Part shown: positions 12,601 through 25,465 of the stretch, one piece after another
How positions within the stretch are numbered: position 1 is the first letter of the stretch
Layout of the letters: every line of letters begins with the position of its first letter
Translations under genes and position numbers: made by a program
The notes under the pieces: generated by a model
Told to the model about the DNA's origin: nothing
What the model saw: only the letters and a program-made list of their open reading frames with translations
Databases searched by the model: none
Assembly: GCA_033063855.1 (NCBI GenBank)
Contig: CP093831.1
Span: forward strand, 20,336,001-20,400,000
Direction of reading: 5' to 3'
Length of the DNA stretch: 64,000 nt
Origin: Smittia aterrima
Lineage: Eukaryota; Arthropoda; Insecta; Diptera; Chironomidae

Positions 12601-15600
12601 TCACTTTGGCAAAACCGACTCTCAAATGCTGATCAAGTCATCAGCAGTTGGATGGAGGTTCAACGAAAATGGATGTACCTTGAAAGTATTTTCATTGGAT
12701 CCGAAGATATAAGAAACCAGCTGCCATTGGAAGCTAAACGTTTTGAAGACGTCGATAAGAATTTCCGACTTCTCTTAGCAGATATTGTTAGCAATTTGAA
12801 TGTTATTCATGCAACAAACAAAACTGGATTGTTCGAGAAGCTCGACATGTTACTGAAACAGCTTGGACTTTGTGAAAAAGCTCTTAACGACTATCTTGAA
12901 ACAAAACGACTTGCGTTCCCTCGCTTTTACTTTGTGTCCAGCGCTGACTTGCTCGATATTTTGTCAAATGGAAATTCACCTGAGTTGGTCGCTCGTCACT
13001 TAACAAAGCTCTACGATTCACTCGCGAAACTTATTTTCGTAAAAGGAAGCAAGACAGCAAATAAGATGATGTCAAAAGAAAATGAAGAGTACGTAGACTT
13101 CATGCATCCTTGCGACTGTAGCGGAAAAGTTGAAATTTGGCTCAATCGCCTTACTGAAGCCATGAGAGGAACACTTCACGAACTTTTCCGAAAGTCTGTC
13201 ATAGCTTATGAAGACAAGTCGAGAGAGGTTTGGGTGTTTGATTGGCCAGCACAGACAGCACTTTGTACGACACAAATTTGGTGGACAGTTGAAGTCAATG
13301 TAGCTTTCGGAAAACTCGAGGAAGGATATGAAAACTCTTTAAGAGATTACCAGAAGAAGCAAGTTTCTCAATTGAACTTATTAATTGAGCTCTTGCTCGG
13401 CGATCTATCTGCAGGAGACCGTCAGAAAATCATGACGATTTGTACAATTGATGTTCATTCAAGAGACGTTGTCGCAAAGATGATAACGCAGAAAGTTGAG
13501 AATTCAAATGCTTTTCAATGGCAATGTCAACTACGTCATCGCTGGGATACCAAGCAAAACGATTGTTTCGCAAACATTTGCGATGCAGAGTTTAGATATG
13601 ATTACGAGTATTTAGGAAATACGCCTCGTCTTGTCATCACACCTCTAACCGATCGATGTTACATTACTCTTACTCAGGTAGACACTTAAAATCTGTTTAA
13701 TTGAAGTATTTAACAATTTTTAATTGCAGAGCTTGCACTTGATAATGGGCGGAGCTCCAGCTGGGTAATATTTGTTAATCAAGATATTTCCTTCAAATTA
13801 ACATTTTCTAACTTTCTTTAGACCTGCTGGAACTGGAAAAACAGAAACGACAAAGGATTTGGGAAGAGCTTTGGGCGTGATGGTTTATGTCTTCAATTGC
13901 AGTGAGCAGATGGATTATAAATCTTGTGGAAATATTTACAAAGGACTAGCACAGACTGGAGCTTGGGGTTGCTTTGACGAGTTCAATCGAATATCTGTTG
14001 AAGTTTTGTCTGTCGTCGCTGTTCAAGTGAAATCAATTCAAGATGCTATCAAGGTCAGTTTGATTTGTGTTTGAGAAATATTTAGAGTGGAGACTTGAGA
14101 TTCTTTAATCGACAATTGATGTTGAAATTTTTTGCATGAAAATTGATGTTAAGTATTCTGTTTATTACAATGAATAATCGAAAGGGTGATGTTAGAAAAA
14201 TTGTGACTTTAGCTACACGAGAGGTAATTCCAATTGAAGCTTCTGAACGCATTGGCATTGATTTAGATTAGAAGATGTAGAGCTTACCTTTCATTTCATT
14301 TCAACATTCGACTAATTTAATTTCCTTTCTATTTGCAGTCAAAAAAAGTGAAATTTAACTTCATGGGCGAAATCATTTCACTCATTCCAACCATCGGATT
14401 GTTTATTACAATGAATCCTGGATATGCTGGACGAACGGAGTTGCCTGAGAACTTGAAAGCTCTCTTTCGGCCTTGTGCTATGGTTGTGCCTGACTTCGAG
14501 CTGATTTGCGAAATTATGTTGGTTGCAGAAGGTTTCCAAGAAGCGCGATTGCTAGCGAGAAAGTTTATTACTCTTTACACACTTTGTCGAGAGCTCTTGT
14601 CAAAACAAGATCACTACGATTGGGGACTTCGAGCTATCAAATCGGTTTTAGTTGTCGCTGGAGCTTTAAAGGTAAATTTTTAAAAAAAAAGAAGAAATGG
14701 ATTCACATTTGCTAATCTTTCACAGCGCGGCGACCGACAAAGACCTGAAGATCAAGTGTTGATGAGAGCGCTTCGAGATTTCAATGTCCCAAAAATCGTG
14801 ACTGCTGATATGGAAATCTTCATGGGATTGATCGGAGATCTCTTCCCTGCACTTGATGTTCCTCGTAAGACAAATCCTGACTTTGAAGCATTAATTCGTC
14901 AATCCGCTGGTGAACTTTTATTACAACCTGGAGATGGTGATGGTTTTATTCTCAAAGTGGTTCAACTTGAGGAACTCTTTGCTGTCCGTCACTCTGTGTT
15001 CATCGTTGGAAATGCAGGAACAGGAAAGTCACAAGTGTGGAAAACGCTTTACAAGACTTACCAAAATCAAAAGCGAAAGCCTTATTACAACGATTTAAAT
15101 CCAAAAGCTGTGACTAATGACGAACTCTTTGGTGTTATCAATCCGTCGACAAGAGAATGGAAAGACGGATTATTCTCTACGCTTATGAGAGACCAAGCAA
15201 ATATCACAGGATCAGGACCAAAATGGATTGTCTTAGGTAAATATTTCCATCTTTATGTAAGACTTGCCCAAAAGCTAATAACTTTATAATTATTAGACGG
15301 TGACATTGACCCAATGTGGATCGAATCGTTGAACACCGTCATGGATGACAACAAAGTGCTGACACTTGCCAGTAACGAGCGTATCGCTTTGACAAAAGAA
15401 ATGCGTTTATTGTTCGAAATTTCCAACTTAAGGACTGCGACACCTGCTACAGGTAATTTTCTAAAGTTTCTTTCCCTAATTTTCGATTAACAATTTGTTT
15501 CTTTAGTTTCACGTGCTGGAATTCTTTACATCAACCCACAAGACTTGGGCTGGTCTCCTTTCGTCACCTCTTGGACAAACTCTCGATTAGACATGCAAGA

Positions 15601-18600
15601 GCGGAAATATCTCGAATTATTCTTCCCGAAATACATTCCATCACTTCTTGAAAGTCATAAAAAGTTCAAGAAGATCACACCAATCTCGGAAATCGCAATG
15701 ATTCAAATGACATGCTTTCTTCTCGATTGCTTATTAACACCAACGAATGTTCCACCGGAAAGTCCGAAAGACGTTTATGAGCAATACTTTTGTTTTGCCG
15801 CTATCTGGGGCTTTGGTTCCGCATGCTTTCAAGATCAATTACTCGACTGGCGTAACGAGTTTAGCAAAAGTTGGATCAGTGAATTTAAGGAAATCAGATT
15901 TCCAGCAGCTGGAACTGTCTTTAATTATTATATCGACCCAACAACCAAAGAATTCCGACCATGGTCTGATCTTGTAGGAAAATATGAAATGGACGTTGAC
16001 ATTCCTTTGCAATCAACACTCGTTCCGAATGCTGATACTACAAGACTTCGTTGGTTTATGGATATTTTGATAGAACATAAGCATCCGGTTATGCTTGTTG
16101 GTGGAGCTGGAAGTGGCAAGAGCGTGATCGTTTCTGATAAATTACAGAATCTTTCAGAGTCTGCTTCTTATGCAGTTCAAAATGTTCCCTTCAATTTCTA
16201 CACTAACTCTGAGATGCTTCAAAAGGTTTTAGAGAAACCTCTCGAGAAGAAAGCTGGAAGAAACTTTGGACCGCCAGGCAATAAAACAATGATATATTTC
16301 GTCGATGACATGAATATGCCAAAAGTTGATTCTTACGGAACTGTCCAGGCACACACGATCATCAAACAATTCATTGACTATCATCACTGGTATGATCGTA
16401 CAAAGCTGACGCTCAAAGACATTCAAAATGTTCAATTTGTGTCGAGTATGAATCCAACTGCTGGTTCCTTCACAATTGACTCTCGACTTCAAAGACATTT
16501 CTGCGTATTCTCAGTGAACTATCCAACAGGAGACTCGCTCTTCAATATCTACAACGAGATCCTTACACAACATATGGCGAATCCTCTCAACAAGTTTGGT
16601 GTGAACGCTCAAAGAATTTGTGAGCCGCTCATCAACGCGGCTGTTAATCTTCACTCAAGAATGTCACAAATCTTTATGCCGACTGCTGTTAAGCATCATT
16701 ACTCGTTCAACCTACGAGATTTGGCAAACATTTTCCAAGGAATGTTATTTGCAACAGGTGACACCTGTCCAGATGCGAGCTACCTCGTTCAACTTTGGGT
16801 ACATGAAGCTAATCGAGTTTATTGTGACAAATTAGTGGATCAAACAGATATTGATGCTTTCAACAAAATAGTGAATGATGTGGTCAAGAAGAATTTTGAA
16901 AATATTGATGACAATATTGTGTTTGCAAAACCTTTGATTTACTGTCATTTTGCTGATGGACTTCAAGATTCAAAGTACATGCCGATCCGCGACTGGTCTC
17001 GACTTTCCATTTTACTGAAGGAAGCTCAAATGAATTACAACGAACTTGTTGGTTCAATGAATCTGGTTTTGTTTGAAGATGCTATGGCCCACATTTGCCG
17101 AATCAGTCGAATTCTTGAAGGGCCAAGAGGAAACGCTCTTTTAATTGGAGTTGGAGGTTCTGGAAAGCAATCGTTGGCTCGTCTCGCAGCGTTCATCTCT
17201 AATCTCGAAGTTTTCCAAATCCAGTTGAAGAAAGGATATTCAATGGCAGATATGAAGACGGACTTGGCAGCGCTCTACATAAAAGCCGGACTTAAAAATG
17301 TTTCGTGCATGCATCTTCTGACTGATTCTCAGATCGCTGATGAATCATATCTCGTGTTGATCAATGACATGCTCGCATCGGGAGAGATAACAGAATTATT
17401 CCCAGACGATGAAATAGACAATATCGCTAACGGAGTGAGAAACGAATTGAAGCAACTTGGCATTTTGGACACGAAAGAAAATTGCTGGAGATATTTCATT
17501 GATAAAGTGCGAAGAACACTGAAAACAGTTTTGTGTTTCTCTCCTGTTGGATCAACGTTAAGAATTCGATCAAGAAAATTCCCTGCAGTTGTAAATTGCG
17601 CTCAAATTGATTGGTTCCACGAGTGGCCACAAAGTGCTCTCGAGTCAGTCTCCAAAAGATTCCTGTCAGTCATACCAGAAGAAATCTTGCCAGTTATCAT
17701 TCTTGATTCAGTCTCTCAATTTATGGCGTTCGTACACGGAACTGTAAACGATATTTCGCAAGTGTACTTTCAAAACGAGAAACGATACAACTATACAACA
17801 CCCAAGTCCTTCCTTGAACTCATCGATTTGTTCTCTAAACTTCTTGTTCAAAAGAATAAAGAATTCCTGGATCGAGTTCAGCGATTACAAAACGGTTTGA
17901 TTAAACTTGCTGACTGTGGAAGTCAAGCTGAAATTCTCAAGAAAGATCTTGTCGTTCAAGAGGTTGAACTAAAAATTAAAAACGACGCAGCTGACATTCT
18001 CATTACGGCTGTAAATGCAGAGAATGAAATTGTTCAGAAAAGTAAAACGGAAGCTACAGATAAGCAGAAAAAAGTTAACATCATGAAGGAAACAATTACG
18101 GCTGAGAAGAAATCTAACGAAGAAGAGCTTCGTCGAGCAAAACCTGAACTTGATAGAGCTGCTGACGCTTTGAACACTCTCAATAAAACCAACCTTACAG
18201 AATTAAAATCCTTCGGGTCACCTCCCGAAATTGTGAAACTAGTTTGTGCGGCCGTTCTGGTGCTTCTTTCAAAAGGAAAAATTCCTAAGGACCGAAGTTG
18301 GAAGCAATGCAAGCTTATGATGAACAAGGTCGACGAGTTTCTATCAACTTTAATCAACTTCGATAAGGACAATATTCCCACAGAAGTGATAAAAGAAGTC
18401 AATCATTACAAAGAAGATCCTGAGTTTGATGGAGAAAAAATTCAAGTCAGATCTCTTGCAGCTGCTGGACTTGCGAAATGGGTAATTGGAATTGTCGGCT
18501 ACAATGAGGTCTATCTAAACGTAGAACCAAAAATTCGTGCTGTTCGTGAGTCAGAAAAGGCATTAGCTGAAGCTCAGTCAGAAGTGGATGAGTTGGAAGC

Positions 18601-21600
18601 TAAAGTTGATGCCTTGGAACAAGCGTTAATGACAATAAAAGCTAAACAAGACGAAGCTGAAGCTGAGAAGAAAAAATGTCAGGACGAAGCAGATAAGACT
18701 GCTCATCAAATAGATCTTGCGTATCGCTTAGTAAATGGACTCCAATCTGAGAATGTTCGCTGGCGTGAGTTAATCTATTCATTCGAAACAAAATTAGTCA
18801 CATTGCCTGGCGATATCCTCTTGATCTCATGCTTCATTTCCTATGTGGGCTGTTTCACGCGTCGATATCGTCTTGATTTATTGAGAACGAAATGGATTCC
18901 AAAGTTTCTTCGCATCAAGCCGGAAATTTCCTATTCCGAATGTAATGATCCACTCTCATTGATCTGCGACGACGCTCAAATTGCTCAATGGAATAACGAA
19001 GGTTTGCCATCAGACAGCATGTCAACTGAAAACGCTGTGATACTCATGAATTCCTCTCGGTGGCCTTTAATAATTGACCCGCAGCTGCAAGGCATTAAGT
19101 GGATAAAGCAGAAGTACGGAGAGAAATTAATTGTTCTGAGATTAACTCATAAAAACTATCTCGACATCATTGAACGAGCAATTACGAACGGCGATATTCT
19201 TCTGATTGAAAACATTGAAGAAACAATCGATGCAGTGTTGGATCCTCTGCTTGGTCGTGTTCTTGTAAAGAAAGGAAAAGTCTTAAAGATTGGAGATCGG
19301 GAAATCGATTTCAATGAAAATTTCCGCTTAATTCTTCAAACGAAACTAGCGAATCCTCATTACAAACCAGAAATGCAAGCGCAAACGACATTAATCAACT
19401 TCACAGTCACACGAGATGGTCTCGAAGAGCAACTTCTCGCTGAAGTTGTGAAGGCTGAACGACCTGACCTTGAAAAACAGAAATCAACATTGACACAAGA
19501 AGAAAATCGTTACAAGATTGTTTTGAAACAACTCGAAGATGATTTGCTTAGCCGTTTAAGTTCAGCAGGAGAGAATGTCCTAGAAGATCCATCTCTTGTT
19601 TATAATTTGGAGAAAACCAAGAAGACTTCAGCCGAAATCGAAAGCAAACGTGAATTAACCAAGAAAACGACTACAAAAATTGATAGTGCTCGCGAAAGTT
19701 ATCGACCGGCAGCAGAACGTGCATCGATTCTTTACTTTATTCTCAATGATTTACACAAGATAAATCCGATCTACCAATTTTCGTTGAAAGCTTTCACCGT
19801 TGTATTCAAAGATGCAATTTCTAAAGCTCCAGCAGATGACGACGAAGTGGCTCGAGTCAAAGGTTTGATTGAAGCCATCACATATAAAGTCTTCTTATAC
19901 ACCTCACGTGGACTTTTCGAACGAGACAAGCTAATTTTTATGTCTCAGATGGTGATTCAGATCCTAATGCAAGCCAAGGAAATGGTTCAAAGTGAACTCG
20001 ACTTCTTACTTCGTTTTCCAATTATGCCGAACGTACAGTCTCCTGTTGATTTCCTATCAAATGATTTGTGGGGTGGAATTGTAGTTTTGAGTAATTTGCA
20101 AGAGTTCGCAACATTGGACAAAGATATCGAAGGATCTTCAAACCGTTGGAGGAAATATGTTGATGCAGAAGCGCCTGAAAATATCAAACTACCTGGAGAA
20201 TGGAAACAAAAGTCTCCATTGCAGCGTCTTTGCATTATTAGATGTGAGTCTCATGAAATAAAATTGTTCTTTGTTAATCTAATTTACTCTGATTAGGCTT
20301 AAGACCAGATAGGATGAGTTATGCAATGAGAGAATTCAGCCGCGAGAAACTTGGCGCTAAATATGTTGAAGCTCGAAGCATTGAGTTTGCAAAATCTTAC
20401 GAAGAAAGCAGCAGCGCAACTCCAATTTTCTTTATTCTTTCGCCCGGCGTCGATCCATTAAAAGATGTTGAACGAGTTGGGAAGAAATTGAGATTCTCCA
20501 TTGATAATGGAAACTTTCACAATGTTTCACTTGGTCAAGGACAAGAAATTGTCGCTGAAGCAGCAATCGAAACCGCAGCTCGATATGGTCACTGGGTCAT
20601 TTTGCAGGTAAAGAATTTTAAAAGGTTATTTAAGATTTAAATTTTAAGCCACAAATATTTTCCCATTAGAACATTCATCTCGTGGCAAATTGGCTTTCTT
20701 CACTAGAAAAGAAGATGGAGGCCACGCTTGACAATGCACATGACGATTACCGACTGTTTGTTAGTGCAGAACCAGCTGAAGCCGCTGAATTCCACATTAT
20801 TCCGCAAGGCATTTTAGAATCTGCAATTAAAATCACAAATGAACCTCCAACTGGAATGCTTGCAAATATGCACAAAGCTCTAGACAACTTCAATCAGGAA
20901 ACACTTGAGATGTGCACAAAGGAATCGGAGTTTAAAGCAGTGTTATTTTCTCTCTGCTATTTCCACGCTGTCGTTGCTGAACGACGAAAATTCGGAGCTC
21001 AAGGATGGAATCGGAATTATCCCTTCAATGTCGGTGATCTTACTATCAGCGTCTACGTGTTGTACAACTACCTTGAAGCGAACAATAGAGTTCCATGGGA
21101 GGACTTACGTTATTTGTTTGGTGAAATTATGTATGGTGGACACATTACCGATGATTGGGATCGTCGCTTGTGTCGAACTTATCTTGAGGAGACAATGACG
21201 CAAGAGCTGGTTGATGGTGACCTTCACTTCTGTCCAGGATTTCCGGCGCCACCAAATCTTGACTATAACGGCTATCACAAGTACATCGACGATTTCATGC
21301 CTCAAGAGTCGCCTACACTTTATGGCTTGCATCCAAATGCGGAAATTGGTTTCTTAACTAATGTCGCCGAAAAGCTTTTCAAGACAATCTTTGAACTACA
21401 ACCAAGAGAATCTGTTGACACTTCAGGTGGTGGGTCAGCAGTGATGTCTCGAGAAGAATCCGTCCGTAATTCAGTTGATGATTTATATGATAAATTGCCT
21501 GAAGAGTTCGTTATGGCTGAGCTCCACGCTCGGACCGAAGATCGATCACCTTATGTTCTTGTTGCCTTCCAAGAATGCGAAAGAATGAATATGTTGGTAA

Positions 21601-22320
21601 TGGAGTTGAAGCGATCATTGAAAGAATTAAGATCTGGTTTAAAAGGCGAACTAACTATTTCACCGGATATGGAAGTTCTCATGGATTCGATTTACTTTGA
21701 AAAGGTACCGGACGGGTGGGCAAAACGAGCCTATCCGAGTATGCTTCGACTTCAATCATGGTTCGCTGACTTAATAGTTCGAGCTAAAGAGCTAGAGAAT
21801 TGGTCAACCGATTTTATTTTGCCTCCAACAATTTGGCTAGCAGGATTCTTCAACCCACAATCTTTCTTAACTGCAATCATGCAACAAGTAAGTTTCATTC
21901 AATTTATTATGATTTCAAACTAACACCCGAACTTAAAATATTCAGACAGCACGAAAGAATGAATGGCCACTAGACAAAATGTGTCTCAACTGTGAAGTCA
22001 CCAAAAAACTGAAAGATGATGTGAATAGCGCACCTCGCGAAGGAGCTTTTATTAACGGAATCTTTATGGAAGGAGCGAGATGGGATACAACTCTTTCATC
22101 CATTGTTCCGTCTCAACTTAAAGAATTATTTCCTCAAATGCCAGTGCTTTATGTGAAAGCTGTCACGCAAGATAAACAGGATGTTAAAAATATTTATGAA
22201 TGTCCCTTATACAAGACTCGCGCTCGTGGTCCAACTTACGTTTGGACATTCAACTTAAAAACGAAAGAAAAAGCAGCGAAATGGACATTAGGAGGAGTTG
22301 CTTTGTTACTACAAAACTAA
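6668..22320 (+). CDS. Axonemal outer-arm dynein beta heavy chain (DNAH9/11/17 type)
   Basis: Motor subunit of ciliary/flagellar outer arms; in flies expected in sperm tails and chordotonal cilia. Exons are 6668-6790, 6859-7029, 7090-7260, 7431-7519, 7771-8107, 8165-9427, 9486-11771, 12298-13677, 13730-13764, 13822-14053, 14339-14671, 14726-15236, 15297-15452, 15507-20243, 20297-20607, 20670-21887 and 21946-22320, giving 4575 aa, full family length. Four P-loops are intact: AAA1 GPAGTGKT (~1950), AAA2 GNAGTGKS (~2230), AAA3 GGAGSGKS (~2560), AAA4 GVGGSGKQ (~2910). A coiled-coil stalk and microtubule-binding region spans ~3150-3460, then AAA5/6 and a C-terminal domain ending ALLLQN. The N-terminus (MDPRLEFI...) is typical of the beta class, related to Drosophila Dhc93AB and kl-5; which of these is the ortholog is not decided. 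A Ser/Thr/Glu-rich insert lies at ~870-945 in the tail. Confidence 0.93.
7049..7098 (+). repeat. Intron-exon segment shared with the metalloprotease (copy 2)
   Basis: Last 41 nt of dynein intron 2 (7030-7089) plus the first 9 nt of exon 3 (GCTTTGATT). It matches 4309-4358 with four substitutions, all C/T transitions in the polypyrimidine tract. Confidence 0.8.
12090..12107. repeat. Small hairpin inside a dynein intron
   Basis: A perfect 6-bp stem, CCGAAG and CTTCGG, encloses a 6-nt loop within the 526-bp intron 11772-12297. The rest of this intron shows nothing else recognisable. Confidence 0.4.
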
Positions 22321-22480
22321 ATTGTGTTGATTCTTGAATGTTAATAAATTTGATGTGTAATGTCGAGTGACATGTCTATTTTCCAGAAAAAAAAACATTT
22401 TTTATTTTTTAACATCAAATAAATTTCTTTTTAATTCCAGTCTTAGATATTTTTTGCTTCGAAAGAAATAATGATTGAAC

Positions 22481-23403
22481 CTAAGCGGTCATTACAAAGT
22501 TAGGACGGAAAGGGCGGCGGGCGTAAATTGCGCGTTGACAAACTTCAAAGCTTTCGCTTTCAAGCATATCTTGAATCTTAAAAATTTCGTCTTGTGTCAT
22601 ATTATGAAAATCGAGAAAAGCTCCTACGAAATTGTATTCTAATTTATCGCCGAATTGAATTGCTGTGAGTTCTGTTAAGGGCAATGACTGAGGTTTCGAC
22701 TGAATCTTTTCAAGGAGTTTTTCAGGAATCTCAACAATAATTTCCTGGCGTAAAATGTTCCGTCCAACATGAGCATTTGTCTCAATGTCAATAGTTTGCG
22801 TTTCGTTCGTTGCCTTTTGATCAAACACAGTCTGGCTTGAAGAATCTCGGCGATTTCTTTCTTTGAACAATTCGTAATCGGTTTGAGTTTCGACATCAGA
22901 CTTTGTTGTGCATTGTGATTCGTTCGAAGAAGATTCCATCGATGAGTTTGGGTTGCTTATTTGCTGATTCAATTGAATTTCAGCTTTGCGGACTTTCCAC
23001 TTCAATTCACTAAACGAAATCGGAATAACTCGACTGTTTACACAAAATATCAATTCTTACCGCAATACTTTCAACTGTTTGTTTGTTGGTTTCCCTTCAG
23101 GCTCATTGCTATCAATAAAATATCTGTAAGTGTTTCTTATAAGACTAAATAGTTCAATTAAAAATTCACTTACTTTCGCTTTTTGGATGATTCTCTAGCG
23201 TCATCACTGGATGAGATTTCTGATGTCTTAATGGCTTCAGCTTTTCGTTCTGCTTCAGCTCTTCGTTCGGCTTCAGCTCTTCTTTGGATACAAGTGTGAC
23301 GAGGAATGAAACGAATGGTCCGTGGAGCTTCTCCTTGTTGATTGATACTTCCGGGCTTTTCAGTGTTCATTGAAGGAGACAAGTCACTTGATTTATTATT
23401 CAT
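22481..23403 (-). CDS. Unrecognised charged, coiled-coil-like protein
   Basis: No family is recognised. Exons (minus strand) are 23403-23174, 23123-23061 and 23009-22481, giving 273 aa. The N-terminal third holds a near-perfect tandem RAEAER repeat (around residues 43-56), then a Ser/Asp and Lys/Arg-rich stretch (SSDDARESSKKRK), resembling a nuclear-localisation patch. The middle is Ser/Thr/Gln-rich with recurring ETQT motifs. The C-terminal ~90 residues look folded (EIIVEIPEKLLEKI, FLDFHNMTQDEIFKIQ). The second intron was set to 51 nt; an earlier AG would give only 27 nt, below a usual functional size. It is convergent with dynein (160 bp between stops) and divergent from the Nudix gene. Confidence 0.6.
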
Positions 23404-23931
23404 TTCTCCGAATATCTCAGCTTTGTTTTACTCTTCAGTTTTGCACTAATGTTACTAATAAGCTATTCTAAAATAAATAAAAGATTTTTGTTTGTAAGTC
23501 GTAATAAATTAAGAAAAAATTACTTTTTTGTTATTCAGATTTCGACAAATTCATCCTTCATCTATCCAGAGCAATTTTTTTAAAATTTTCGACCGTTTGC
23601 AAATAATTTTACTTAAAAGCTATATAATAATCTTTCTTATAAAGGGTCAGTCTTGCTACTTTGGACTTTGGAATAGAGAGTTTAAATTAAAGAAATCGAG
23701 TATGTTCTCAATATTATAAAAAATTGAAATTATCTGGTTCAACGAACCCCGTTTTTTTAATTTTTAAAAAGATGTGCTCGCCCTCTATGATCAATTTATT
23801 TAGGGTAAATTGTGGCAAAAGTTAGGTAAACTGGGGTTGAATTTTTGAAGCTGGCAACACTTTATTTATATATTTTGAATCAAAAATATTAAGTTTAGGA
23901 AAACTACTATTAGAGCCATTTAAAGTTTATA
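23404..23931. promoter_or_regulatory. Divergent intergenic promoter region (unknown gene / Nudix gene)
   Basis: About 530 bp separate the divergent start codons. It presumably serves both genes. No TATA box or named motif is convincing. Confidence 0.35.
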
Positions 23932-24681
23932 ATGGTCAAGGACAAATCAAGTAACAGCAGATTATTCGATAAAGATGGGTATCGGAAGGTATAAACTCAT
24001 ATTTCTTGCGGAATGTGTCAGTATCTCAGTTAATCGAAACAAAAAATTTCCTTTTAATTTTCCAGCGGGCAGCATGTATTTGCACGAAAAATGATGACGA
24101 GAAAGAGGTGAATTAGTTAATACTCCAATTTCATGAGTTATGAGCTGATAATGTCATAAAATTTTAATCGTGAACAAATTTAAAAAAATAGTAGACGTCA
24201 AGCTCTTTTGCGCTATCGGAATTCCGTCGTAGTTTAATTATTAACGCACCATTTATTGCCAACAAATAGGTTCTGCTGGTGTCTTCGAGTAAATATCCTG
24301 AAAGGTGGATAGTCCCGGGTGGAGGCGTAGAAGAAAATGAGTCATATGCTGAAACTGCCGTTAGAGAGATCCTTGAAGAAGCTGGTGTTGTTGGACGACT
24401 AGGAAGATGTTTAGGGGTATTTGAGGTAAGTGTCCATCACATCTCAATTTGAAACGAACTAATGTAAAAAATCACCATTTTAGAATGAAGAGCATAAACA
24501 TCGAACAGAGGTGTTTGTACTGATCGTAACAGAAGAACTCGAAGAGTGGGACGATTCCAAGACGATAGGTCGTAAAAGGCAATGGTTTTCAATCACCGAA
24601 GCTTTAGAAAAACTAGCTCAACATAAACCGAACCAACAAAACTACTTACAAAAATTAAAGTCGTTTCCTTTGACGTCGTGA
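23932..24681 (+). CDS. Aps: Nudix diphosphoinositol polyphosphate phosphohydrolase (DIPP)
   Basis: Hydrolyses diphosphoinositol polyphosphates and diadenosine polyphosphates in the cytosol. Four short exons (23932-23988, 24066-24107, 24270-24425, 24484-24681) encode 150 aa. The Nudix box is complete in exon 3: GGGVEENESYAETAVREILE then EAGV, matching GX5EX7REUXEEXGU. The preceding PERWIVPGGG and following EEHKHRTEVFVL and WFSITEAL are typical of DIPP enzymes, and the short N-terminus (DKDGYRKRAACICTK) is also conserved. It is slightly shorter at the C-terminus than fly Aps as I recall it. Each exon is too short to stand out as an open frame, so the model rests on motif continuity and splice phase. 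AATAAA lies near 24770. Confidence 0.87.
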
Positions 24682-25244
24682 ACATGTCCTTGAAAGTTTA
24701 ATGCATGTGTCTGAAAGAAGAAATTGTTTCCCTCAAGAATCACTTTTCCGTAAATCTCATCAACATTAAAATAAATTGATTCAGTGTCTCATTAAAATAA
24801 ACAACATTTTTACATTGAGCTTAAAACAATTATTAATCTGAAGAAAAGAATAAGAAGAAACAAATCTAAAAGGTTGATGACGTAATGGGGATTTAAATGA
24901 GTGAATCTTGCGAGACTTTTTCAATTGAGCCAGCATATTATTCTATACTAACAACATGGATCGCTTTTAATGAAACTTTTATGAGAACTTACAAGCGCCC
25001 TATGTCTTCTTAAGCCCCGCGACGAAAAATTCCAACTTTTCGTAGTTAAGTTTTATCTCCTACATTGTTCGTCTACGAGAATATAAAGAAGAACTTATTC
25101 GTCAGAAATTCTGACTCAGAAATATTGAGAAAATTGAAAATGTAACTTGATAATGCCACAAAAAATTAATGCTTTCGGCTGATGAATAAGAAAAATAAAA
25201 GAAAAAATAGTAAAACTGAATATTATGTCCTTTTTCATCGTTGA
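24682..25244. other. Region between the Nudix gene and synaptobrevin
   Basis: Convergent intergenic DNA holding the 3' ends of both genes. Near 25170-25245 it weakly resembles the 3' flank of synaptobrevin cassette 2 (CGGCTGAT; TTCATCGTTGATCAATAAA). Nothing else is seen. Confidence 0.4.
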
Positions 25245-25465
25245 TCAATAAAATTTTCTTAAAGTGGCATTTGGATATGTGGGTGGTACATATTCTGGAG
25301 GGAGATTATATTCTTGACGTTTTTCTTTGTTCATACATTTCGCTAAAAGAAACACGAACATTTAAAGATTTATTTTTGACGAGAAATACCAGAAATATTG
25401 AGCCATGACTCACATCAAAAGGATGCAACAATGATCAGTCCAATCAATCTTATTAACAAAATTAT
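25245..25465 (-). pseudogene. nSyb: nSyb cassette 3: degenerate or tail-less anchor
   Basis: Anchor exon 25465-25414 keeps the 52-nt length and plausible splice sites and reads IILLIRLIGLIIVASF. The codon that is GGA in the other copies is TGA here (25417-25415), just before the donor. An arginine falls inside the membrane segment. The tail exon 25342-25245 is still open (CMNKEKRQEYNLPPEYVPP...) and ends in TGA. It is either a decaying copy or an isoform stopping just after the anchor. Confidence 0.6.

Noticed and set aside
14159..14175. 17-nt match between a dynein intron and the next exon (14400-14416)
   Set aside because: Short, low-complexity (TGTTTATTACAATGAAT) and isolated; chance or a tiny duplication, no splice role seen.
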